Below, piece by piece: positions 57,626 through 64,000 of a stretch of DNA of 64,000 nucleotides (position 1 is the stretch's first letter; the number at the start of each line of letters is the position of its first letter). Below the pieces are notes generated by a model. It was not told where the DNA came from and did not search any database. It saw nothing but the letters and a program-made list of their open reading frames with translations. The DNA is taken from NCBI GenBank assembly GCA_018969685.1, contig JAGWXX010000002.1:1-64000 (forward strand), written 5' to 3'. The stretch is from Acidobacteriota bacterium (GTDB taxonomy: Bacteria > Actinomycetota > Acidimicrobiia > Acidimicrobiales > Ilumatobacteraceae). Both the position numbers and the translations under genes were made by a program.

Positions 57626-58782
57626 GCGCGCCCCGTCCCGCCGACTCGATGGCGCGGCTGCCGCGCTCCGGCATCCGCCGCGTCTTCGACGAAGCGTCCA
57701 AGTACCCGGACTGCATCCGCCTCGAGGTCGGTGAACCGAGCTTCCCCACTCCCGAGCACGTGAAGGCGGCGGCACGGGAGGCGATGTCGTCGAACTTCAC
57801 CCGGTACACGCCGAACGCGGGCATCCTCGACCTCCGCGAGGCCATCGTGGAGAAGGTCGCGCGCAGGAACGACATCACCGCGACCACCGACGACGTCGTG
57901 GTCACGAACGGCGGCGTCGAGGCGGTGTTCACGACCCTCAGTGCGATGGTCAACCCCGGCGACGAGGTCCTGATCTCCGACCCCAGCTGGCCGAACTACC
58001 TGCAGATGACCGTGCTGCTGGGCGTCCAGGCGGTCTACTACCCGCTTCGCCTGGAGCACGACCTCGTCCCCACGGTGGAGGACATCGAGTCGCGCATCAC
58101 CCCGCGGACCAAGGTGCTGCTCCTCAACTCGCCGGGCAACCCGACTGGATCCTCGATCCCCGCCCAGCGGCTGCGCGAGATCCTCGACATGGCGCGCAGG
58201 CACGACCTATGGGTCGTCTCGGACGAGGTCTACGACGAGATCTACTTCGACGAGCCCCCCGTCTCGACGCAGGCGCTCGACACCGACGGCCGGACCGTGA
58301 CGGTCTTCAGCTTCTCGAAGACGTACGCGATGACGGGATGGCGGGTCGGGTACCTGGTCGGCCCGCGCGACATCGTGAGCCATATCCTGCGCATCCAGGA
58401 ACCCGTCACGTCCTGCGTCAACTCCGTCGCCCAGAAGGCCGCGGTCGCCGCGCTCACCGGCGACCAGACCTGCGTCGCCGAGATGCGTGCCGCGTACGCC
58501 TCGCGGGCTGGGCTCGTGACCGGCATCCTCGACCGCCACGGAATCCCCTACGCCCGTCCCTCCGGCGCGTTCTACACCATGGTCGACGTCACCCGGTCCG
58601 GGATGTCCGACGTCGACTTCGTCTCGCGGATGATCTCCGAGAAGCGCGTGTCGGTGGTGCCGGGCTCCGCGTTCGGTCCCGGCTCCGGCGCATTCGTGCG
58701 GGTCTCGCTCGCCTCGCACGAGGACGACTTGAATGCCGGCGTGACGCGCCTCGCCGAGGCTCTGGACTCCTGGGGAAGCTGA
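57622..58782 (+). CDS. Class I/II aminotransferase (PLP)
   Basis: A 386-residue fold-type I aminotransferase. It has IRLEVGEPSFPTPEHV, FTRYTPNAGILDLREA, NGGVEAVFTTLSAM, LLLNSPGNPTGSSI (substrate-binding), VSDEVYDEIYF (cofactor-binding Asp and Tyr) and the PLP-Lys motif TVFSFSKTYAMTGWRVGY. Aspartate- or aromatic-type transaminase. GTG start at 57622 in a GTGA overlap with the ATPase gene, so a peptide importer and an amino acid transaminase are made together. Its stop is 2 bases from the stop of the convergent metal hydrolase. Confidence 0.9.
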   Translation: MSAPRPADSMARLPRSGIRRVFDEASKYPDCIRLEVGEPSFPTPEHVKAAAREAMSSNFTRYTPNAGILDLREAIVEKVARRNDITATTDDVVVTNGGVEAVFTTLSAMVNPGDEVLISDPSWPNYLQMTVLLGVQAVYYPLRLEHDLVPTVEDIESRITPRTKVLLLNSPGNPTGSSIPAQRLREILDMARRHDLWVVSDEVYDEIYFDEPPVSTQALDTDGRTVTVFSFSKTYAMTGWRVGYLVGPRDIVSHILRIQEPVTSCVNSVAQKAAVAALTGDQTCVAEMRAAYASRAGLVTGILDRHGIPYARPSGAFYTMVDVTRSGMSDVDFVSRMISEKRVSVVPGSAFGPGSGAFVRVSLASHEDDLNAGVTRLAEALDSWGS

Positions 58783-58783
58783 C

Positions 58784-59656
58784 CTAGAAGCGGAAGAGCC
58801 GGAGCGCGGTGCCACCCCGGATCATCGAGCGCTCTTCGACGGTGAGGTTCGGCAGGTGCCGGTCCACCACTTCGAGCACCTGGCGGTAGCCCGGCTCCAC
58901 CTCGATCCACGGCCAGTCGGAAGCCATGACCATCCGGTGCGCGCCGAAGGCCGCGCGCAAACGGACCGCGACGTCCGCGAGGTCGTCGTAGGGATACGGG
59001 CGCTTCGTGAACGCATAGTGACCCGAGAAGTGGACGTAGACGTGCTCGTGCTCGGCGGCGAGCCGCTCCACGAGCGGCAGGCCCGCCGGCGGAAGGTCCA
59101 CGTCGAAGTGGGGCCGCACAAACTCGTCCACCTGCATCTCGGCGTGGATGTCGGGGAGGAATCCGAGGTGGTTCATCACGACCCGCAGCGACGGGAGCCT
59201 CCGCAGCACGAGATCGAGCGCCCGCACCTGATCCTCGTCGCCGTAGAACCACATCACGAGGCCGCGCTCGGCCATCAACTCCAGCACCGGGAGCACCGCG
59301 AGGTCCTCCGGCTGCGATCCCGGCTTGGCACCGATGCCGAAGAACCGGAGACCCTGCAGGTCGCACGCGCCCAGGCGGCGCTTCACGCCGTCGACGCCGT
59401 CCGGCGCCTCCAGGTCGTAGACGCCGACGCCGGCGAAGCGGGACGGATGTTGCCGAAGGACGTCGCGGAGATAGTCGTCGTGGCGCGACAGTGGCACGAC
59501 GATGGCATGATCCACGCCCGCCGCAGCCATCTGCGCCAGCAGCTTCTCCGCCAGCTCCTCACGATCGGCTTCCGCCATGACGGGGTAGACCGTGCGCGGG
59601 TACTGCGCACTCTCCCCCCTGAACAGGTGCAGGTGCCCGTCGACCACCTTCGTCAT
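58784..59656 (-). CDS. Amidohydrolase-2 family metal-dependent hydrolase
   Basis: A 290-residue TIM-barrel hydrolase. The N-terminal VVDGHLHLFRG gives HxH; RVVMNHLGFLPDI gives the middle His; VYVHFSGHYAF contains a further His; and MVMASDWPWIEVEPGY near the C-terminus the catalytic Asp. The layout resembles lactonases and 2-pyrone-4,6-dicarboxylate hydrolase (LigI). It probably opens a lactone or decarboxylates an aromatic acid. The ATG at 59656 has GGAAGGGGGA upstream. Last gene of the minus-strand importer operon. Confidence 0.86.
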   Translation of the reverse strand: MTKVVDGHLHLFRGESAQYPRTVYPVMAEADREELAEKLLAQMAAAGVDHAIVVPLSRHDDYLRDVLRQHPSRFAGVGVYDLEAPDGVDGVKRRLGACDLQGLRFFGIGAKPGSQPEDLAVLPVLELMAERGLVMWFYGDEDQVRALDLVLRRLPSLRVVMNHLGFLPDIHAEMQVDEFVRPHFDVDLPPAGLPLVERLAAEHEHVYVHFSGHYAFTKRPYPYDDLADVAVRLRAAFGAHRMVMASDWPWIEVEPGYRQVLEVVDRHLPNLTVEERSMIRGGTALRLFRF

Positions 59657-59678
59657 GCCACGTCCCCCTTCCGTTCGG

Positions 59679-60290
59679 CTACTTCAGGTACCGCTTGAAG
59701 AACGTCTGTACGTGGACGAGGAGCGCGTGCTCCTCGACGACGCCGACGGTGCCCCGCTTCATCACGGGGTTGTGGACGAGCATCTTCTCGCCCAACTGCA
59801 TCTGAAAGAACTTCTGCACCGGGGTGCCGACGAGGTTCTCCCCGTCCCCGTGTAGGACCATCCTCGTCGCCTGTGCACGCGTTCCCTGTGCAAGGATCGA
59901 CTCGTCGACCACGGGATTGACCACGACGTGCGCCACCACTCCGTCGGGACGCCCGATGGTGGTCGACAGGTTTGCCATGGCCCCGGACACGAACAGACCG
60001 AGCGGCCTTCCGGCGCCTGCGAGTTCGCCGAGAACCCCCATCACGTCGCGGCGCAGCGAGCCCGGCTCCGGCTCCTCGCCGTCGGACAGGCCGTGGCCCG
60101 GCAGGTCGATGCACACGACGTCGAAGCCGTGGCGCGACAGCACCTCGGGAATCTGCCCGAACTCGTCGAGGTCGGCACCGAGGTCGTGCACGAACAGGAT
60201 CGTGCCGCGCGGTTCATCCGGCACGGTGCGGACGCCCCGTACGGTGCGCTCAGGTGCGAGCAGGGCCTCGAACGGCGAGCGGGTCGTCAC
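59679..60290 (-). CDS. Small alpha/beta hydrolase
   Basis: A 203-residue hydrolase, shorter than usual. ILFVHDLGADLDEFGQI is the oxyanion turn, VVCIDLPGHGLSDGEEP the typical strand-turn and LGLFVSGAMANLST the elbow region; the nucleophile would be the Ser in FVSGA, which is an atypical elbow (usually GxSxG). A possible catalytic His lies in GVVEEHALLVH. It may be a degenerate or non-hydrolytic member. GTG start at 60290 in a GTGA overlap with the OppD-like gene, so it is part of the importer operon. Confidence 0.72.
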   Translation of the reverse strand: MTTRSPFEALLAPERTVRGVRTVPDEPRGTILFVHDLGADLDEFGQIPEVLSRHGFDVVCIDLPGHGLSDGEEPEPGSLRRDVMGVLGELAGAGRPLGLFVSGAMANLSTTIGRPDGVVAHVVVNPVVDESILAQGTRAQATRMVLHGDGENLVGTPVQKFFQMQLGEKMLVHNPVMKRGTVGVVEEHALLVHVQTFFKRYLK

Positions 60291-61255
60291 GAGACGGGAT
60301 TGAAGCAACGGACCTGGACGCGGCCCCTCACGGTGATGTCCGGCCTCGTCGCCCTGCAGGAGTCGACGACCCGGGAACAACGGTCGGCAAAGGTGCAGCC
60401 CGCCGGCAGCTCGTCGGGCTGCGGGACGCGCCCGGGGATCGGCACGAGATCCGATGCCCCGGCTCCGAGCCTCGGCACGGCGCCGAGCAGGCCCGTCGTA
60501 TAGGGGTGCTGGGGCTTCGCGAAGACGTCGGACACGGCACCCATCTCGACGACCTCACCGGCGTACATCACCGCCATGCGGTCGGCCACCGACGCAACGA
60601 CGCCGAGGTTGTGGGTGATCAGCATGATGCTCATGCCCCGCTCGTTCTTCAGCGCGCGGAGGCGATCGAGGATCTGGGCCTGCACCGTGACGTCGAGCGC
60701 CGTGGTCGGCTCGTCCGCGATGATGAGCTTCGGACTGTTGACGAGGGCAAGCGCGATCATCGCCCTCTGGGAGACGCCCCCGGAGAGTTGGAATGGGTAT
60801 TCGGCGAACCTGCGGCGGGGATCCTCGATGCCCGCATCCGCGAGTGCCTCGAGCGCGATCTTCTCGGCGACGTCCTTGGAGACGTCCTGGTGCGCGCGGA
60901 CCGCGGAGACCAGGACGGAGCCGATCGTGAACATCGGGTCGAGCGCGCTCATCGGATCCTGGAAGATCATCGCGATCTCACTGCCCCGGATCCCGCGCAT
61001 CTCCTTCTTCGTCTTCCTCACGAGGTCGCTGCCTCCGTACACCACGGAGCCGCCGGTGATCTGCAACGGCGGACTTGCGTGGAGCTGGAGGATCGACAGC
61101 GCCGTGAGCGACTTTCCGCAGCCGCTCTCGCCGACGATCGCGAGTATCTCGTTCTGGTCGACCGTCAGGCTGACGTTGCGCACGATGTCGTACGCCACCC
61201 CTCCCGCACGCAGGCCGACGGAGAGGTCGGAGACCTCGAGCAGTGGCGTTGTCAC
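60287..61255 (-). CDS. Oligopeptide/dipeptide ABC transporter ATPase (OppD/DppD type)
   Basis: A 322-residue ATPase. Walker A IVGESGCGKSLTALSIL, Q-loop MIFQDPMSALDPMFTIG, signature LSGGVSQRAMIALAL, Walker B LIIADEPTTALDVTVQAQIL and the C-terminal cysteine cluster (GCTFADRC ... CRATRP ... RCFNP) of the OppD/DppD group. It partners with the OppF-type ATPase at 56597. GTG start at 61255 in a GTGA overlap with the permease gene. Confidence 0.92.
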   Translation of the reverse strand: MTTPLLEVSDLSVGLRAGGVAYDIVRNVSLTVDQNEILAIVGESGCGKSLTALSILQLHASPPLQITGGSVVYGGSDLVRKTKKEMRGIRGSEIAMIFQDPMSALDPMFTIGSVLVSAVRAHQDVSKDVAEKIALEALADAGIEDPRRRFAEYPFQLSGGVSQRAMIALALVNSPKLIIADEPTTALDVTVQAQILDRLRALKNERGMSIMLITHNLGVVASVADRMAVMYAGEVVEMGAVSDVFAKPQHPYTTGLLGAVPRLGAGASDLVPIPGRVPQPDELPAGCTFADRCSRVVDSCRATRPDITVRGRVQVRCFNPVS

Positions 61256-62166
61256 TTGCGCAACCTCGGGTTGGCGAGCGTGTACCCGACGCTGGCGGCC
61301 AGGTTGCCGAGCGTCACCACGATGACCAGCAGCAGCGAGAAGAACTGGACGATCGGGTAGTCGCGCCGCAGCACGCCATTGACGAGAATCTGCCCCACTC
61401 CCGGCCAGCCGAAGATCGTCTCGACGACGAGCGCGTAGCCGATGATCTGTCCCACGCGGAGGCCAGCGAGCGAGATGATGGGCAGCAGCGAGTTGCGCAG
61501 AACGTGCTTGAAGTACACCCTGCTCTCGCTGAGTCCGGCGGCGCGCAGCGTTCGGACGAAATCTTGACCGACGTTCTCAAGCATCGCCGACCGGGTCATG
61601 CGCACCGTGAGCGCGATGCCCTCGGCGGCCAGCACCAGCGCCGGCAGCACGAGGTACTTGAAGCCTCCCGCCCCCGCCGGTGGGAACCATCCGAGCGTCG
61701 ATGAGAAGAGCCACACGACGAGCAGCGCGAGCCAGAAGTTCGGGATCGCCATTCCCGCGACCGCTGCAGAGCTGATGCTGGTGTCGAGCCACGTGTTGCG
61801 CCTGAACGCGGCGAGCATGCCCAGCGGGATGCCGATCCCGAACACCAGCACGATGGCCGCACCGCCGAGGATGAGGCTATTGCGGATCTTCTCGACGGCG
61901 AGCGTGCTGATCTTCGCGTTGTTCGTGAGCGAGTTGCCGAGGTCGCCGCGCACGACCTTGCCGAGGTAGTCGACGTACTGGGTGAGGATCGGCTGGTTGA
62001 GTCCGATCTGCTCGCGGAAGAGCTCGCGGTCCTCGGCGGTCGCAGAGGCGGGGAGCCTCGCCGCCGTCACGTCGCCGCCGGAGAGACGGATTGCGGCGAA
62101 CACCGCCAGTGACGACAGCTGCAGCAGCAGCAGCGTCAGGAGCACCCGCTTGACGACGGTGCTCAT
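61252..62166 (-). CDS. Oligopeptide/dipeptide ABC permease (DppB/OppB type)
   Basis: A 304-residue membrane protein with six hydrophobic segments. The N-terminal MSTVVKRVLLTLLLLQLSS, EQIGLNQPILTQYVDYL and VRGDLGNSLTNN are typical of DppB, and the EAA-type coupling loop FVRTLRAAGLSESRVYFKHVLRNSL (in parts) contacts the ATPase. The end VGYTLANPRLRK matches the family. The ATG at 62166 overlaps the stop of the DppC gene (ATGA). Confidence 0.92.
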   Translation of the reverse strand: MSTVVKRVLLTLLLLQLSSLAVFAAIRLSGGDVTAARLPASATAEDRELFREQIGLNQPILTQYVDYLGKVVRGDLGNSLTNNAKISTLAVEKIRNSLILGGAAIVLVFGIGIPLGMLAAFRRNTWLDTSISSAAVAGMAIPNFWLALLVVWLFSSTLGWFPPAGAGGFKYLVLPALVLAAEGIALTVRMTRSAMLENVGQDFVRTLRAAGLSESRVYFKHVLRNSLLPIISLAGLRVGQIIGYALVVETIFGWPGVGQILVNGVLRRDYPIVQFFSLLLVIVVTLGNLAASVGYTLANPRLRK

Positions 62167-63014
62167 GTCGCGCTCGCCCTCTCCACCGCGGTGCGGAGCC
62201 TCGGGTCGAGGAGGTCGCGGAGACCGTCGCCGATCAAGCTGACGCTCAGCACCATCACGAAGATCACGGCGCCGGGAATGGTCGCCTCCCAGTGGTTCAG
62301 GCGGATGAAGTTGCGGCCGTCGGACACCATCTGGCCGAGGCTCGGGAGGGGCGGCTGGGCGCCGAGCCCGACGAACGAGAGCGACGCCTCGGCGATGATC
62401 GAGACGGCGACGTAGTACGAGGAGAGCACCAGCGCGACGGGAATCACGTTGGGGACGATGTGCCGGAACACGATCCGCACCGACGAGTACCCGCCGGCCT
62501 TCGCCGCGACCACGAACTCGCGCTCGGAGATGCCGAGCACCTCGCCACGGACGACGCGGGCGATCGCGACGGTGTTCACCAATCCGACCGCGAGGATCAC
62601 CGGGACGAGGCCCGAGCCGATCGAGGCGGCAGCGAGCACTGCGACGAGGATGAGCGGGAAGCCCCACACGAAGTCGACGATCCAGCTGGTCACGGTGTCG
62701 ACCGCACCCTTGACGTAGCCGGCGATCAGGCCGATCGTCGTGCCGAGCACGACGGCGATGGCGGTCACCGACACTGCGACGAAGAGGCTGATGCGGATTC
62801 CGTAGGTTGCGCGGGCCGCGAGGTCGCGCCCGAGTGCATCGGTGCCGAAGGGGAAGCCGGGGGTGCCGACCGGCTTGTGCCCGAGGAGGAGATCCTGCGT
62901 GTCGTACGCACCGAAGATCAGCGGGCCGAACGCCCCGAGGGCGAGCACGACGAGACCCAGCACCGAACCAACGACGAGCTGCTTGTTCTTCAGAGCCCGC
63001 TGGAACAGGTTCAT
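62163..63014 (-). CDS. Oligopeptide/dipeptide ABC permease (DppC/OppC type)
   Basis: A 283-residue membrane protein. It has FPFGTDALGRDLAARATYGIR, the OppC/DppC signature, the coupling loop FVVAAKAGGYSSVRIVFRHIVPN and the ending SVSLIGDGLRDLLDPRLR. With DppB it forms the channel. Follows the binding-protein gene after a 119-base gap containing a strong hairpin, which probably lowers permease expression relative to the binding protein. Confidence 0.92.
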   Translation of the reverse strand: MNLFQRALKNKQLVVGSVLGLVVLALGAFGPLIFGAYDTQDLLLGHKPVGTPGFPFGTDALGRDLAARATYGIRISLFVAVSVTAIAVVLGTTIGLIAGYVKGAVDTVTSWIVDFVWGFPLILVAVLAAASIGSGLVPVILAVGLVNTVAIARVVRGEVLGISEREFVVAAKAGGYSSVRIVFRHIVPNVIPVALVLSSYYVAVSIIAEASLSFVGLGAQPPLPSLGQMVSDGRNFIRLNHWEATIPGAVIFVMVLSVSLIGDGLRDLLDPRLRTAVERASAT

Positions 63015-63068
63015 GGGGTTCGACCTACCCGCGCAATCCGGTGCAGTACGAGAAAAGAGTAGACCTGC

Positions 63069-63105
63069 GGGGCCGCCGCCGGACCGTGCGTCCGGCGGCG
63101 ACCCC
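63069..63105 (-). terminator. Intra-operon hairpin between binding protein and permeases
   Basis: Left arm GGGGCCGCCGCCGGAC, loop CGTGC, right arm GTCCGGCGGCGACCCC: 11 pairs, one mismatch, then 4 GC pairs. On the minus strand it is followed some bases later by TCTTTTCTC. It could be a leaky terminator or an mRNA-stabilising hairpin, giving more binding protein than permease. Confidence 0.6.
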
Positions 63106-63133
63106 GAGGTTCAGTCTCCCGAGGGGAGTCTGG

Positions 63134-64000
63134 TTACTTGTCCATCCAGACGTCGTTGTAGACCGGGTAGAGGTTCCACACGAACGGCTGCCAGTTCTTG
63201 ACGTAGTTCTGGTGAACGAACGTCGCGTACTGGTTCATGAGCGGGAGGTAGGGCAGCTTGTCCGCCCACTCCAGCTGGAACTTCGAGGACGCGACGACCG
63301 AGGCCTCCTCCGTGCCGGCGAGGCGCCACTCGTCGATGGCTGCATCGATCGTGGGCTCGACGGCGTGGCTGAAGTTCGGAACCGGGATGGTCTCCGACGA
63401 TCCGAAGATCACGAGGATGTCCAGCGGCACCGGCCACAGCCAGAAGAACAGCGCCATCGGCGCCGCCTTGCGGCCCTCACCCGAGGCCTGCTCGAACCAC
63501 ACGGAGCGGTCGACGACCTTCAGGTTGGCGATGACACCGACCTCCTTGAACTGCTGGGCCACGGCCTCGGCGACCTGCTTCTGCTCGGTGGTGTCCTCCA
63601 CCACGTAGTCGAACTCGAAGCGGGTTCCGTCGCGCTCCAGCACGCCGTCGGCGCCGGCGACCCAGCCGGCCTCGGCCAGCTTGGACTTCGCGAGCTCCAC
63701 GTCGTACTGGTTGTACTCCTCCACCTTGGGCTCGTACTGGCGGTCCGTCTTCGGGAAGGGACCGTACGTCGGGTCGCCGTTGCCGAAGAGGATCGCGTCC
63801 ACCATGCCCTGGCGGTTGAGTGCGTGCGACAGACCCTGGCGGGTGAGCTGGTCACCGAAGAACTCCGGGTAGTCCCGGTTCATCGTCAGGTGGTAGCCCG
63901 ACCACTCGGGGTGCTGGATCACGGTGAGGTCGGGGTTGCCGCGCAGACGCTCGAGATCGGCGAAGCTCGGCCCGATGAGGGTGTCGAGCTCCCCGCTCTC
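63134..64000 (-). CDS. Dipeptide/oligopeptide ABC substrate-binding protein (5' end outside window)
   Basis: The C-terminal 288 residues of a solute-binding protein of the SBP_bac_5 family; the reading frame stays open to the right edge. Recognisable are NRDYPEFFGDQLTRQGLSHALNRQ, TYGPFPKTDRQYEPKVEEYN, ELAKSKLAEAGWVAGADGVLERDG (cited in short pieces) and the ending LYPVYNDVWMDK. The pattern fits periplasmic (here lipoprotein, presumably) binding proteins for peptides or other medium-sized solutes such as opines or glycosides. It is the first gene of the importer operon running leftward. Confidence 0.9.
   Translation of the reverse strand, partial: ESGELDTLIGPSFADLERLRGNPDLTVIQHPEWSGYHLTMNRDYPEFFGDQLTRQGLSHALNRQGMVDAILFGNGDPTYGPFPKTDRQYEPKVEEYNQYDVELAKSKLAEAGWVAGADGVLERDGTRFEFDYVVEDTTEQKQVAEAVAQQFKEVGVIANLKVVDRSVWFEQASGEGRKAAPMALFFWLWPVPLDILVIFGSSETIPVPNFSHAVEPTIDAAIDEWRLAGTEEASVVASSKFQLEWADKLPYLPLMNQYATFVHQNYVKNWQPFVWNLYPVYNDVWMDK

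Overview
The window is about 64 kb of very GC-rich (roughly 70 percent), densely packed bacterial DNA. It reads as chromosome of an actinomycete-type organism (Actinomycetota; an Acidimicrobiia-like free-living member is my guess, not shown by the sequence). The signs are the GC content, frequent GTG starts, ATGA/GTGA stop-start overlaps throughout, genes starting directly 6-7 nt after a TANNNT -10 box, and families common in that phylum: a SCO6745-type protein, CadI/ArsI, a DrrAB-type exporter, luciferase-like monooxygenase, FCD GntR regulators and a BMP-type transporter. I see no complete tRNA, rRNA, insertion sequence, prophage, CRISPR array or replication origin.

Region 1 (1-5774): the tail of an unknown gene, then a minus-strand run of phosphoesterase, ribokinase and Rieske oxygenase, divergent from a plus-strand run of TrzA-type amidohydrolase, two glyoxalase-fold (VOC) proteins and a SnoaL-like protein.

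Region 2 (5771-23338, all minus strand): a catabolic super-cluster. In transcription order: VOC protein, FCD GntR regulator, cupin, hydantoinase A and B, acyl-CoA ligase, Rieske oxygenase alpha subunit, a 53-residue protein, BMP lipoprotein, ABC ATPase and two permeases of the nucleoside-importer type, a zinc-free MDR oxidoreductase, an O-methyltransferase-fold protein, amidohydrolase and LLM monooxygenase. I infer uptake, ring hydrolysis, CoA activation and oxidation of an N-containing cyclic compound. A 19-bp palindrome in front of the first operon recurs (16 of 19 bases) in front of the VOC pair of region 1, suggesting one GntR regulon.

Region 3 (23477-34542): RmuC, an EthD-like protein, a secreted YHYH protein, an MFS exporter, CadI/ArsI, a TetR regulator divergent from a 14-TM exporter over a 32-bp palindrome, a DODA-type dioxygenase divergent from a SCO6745-family protein, and a DrrAB-like ABC exporter.

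Region 4 (34612-49636): a zinc-ribbon protein, a membrane-anchored unknown protein coupled to a CbxX-type AAA ATPase (the most system-like unknown unit), a PhyH oxygenase, two tiny membrane proteins, an SDR, a CapA-like protein, a CefD-like aminotransferase with a double GNAT protein, threonine degradation (tdh-kbl), RidA plus GatC-like protein plus amidase, a second FCD GntR regulator, and a coupled trio of 2OG oxygenase, unknown protein and YceI-like protein.

Region 5 (49653-64000): a second catabolic and transport region with alpha/beta hydrolases, an M20 peptidase, SDRs, an EthD protein, two paralogous PPOX-fold oxidoreductases, an HpcH/HpaI aldolase, an aminotransferase and a dipeptide-type ABC importer whose two ATPases lie in converging operons. 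The importer's binding protein runs off the right edge.
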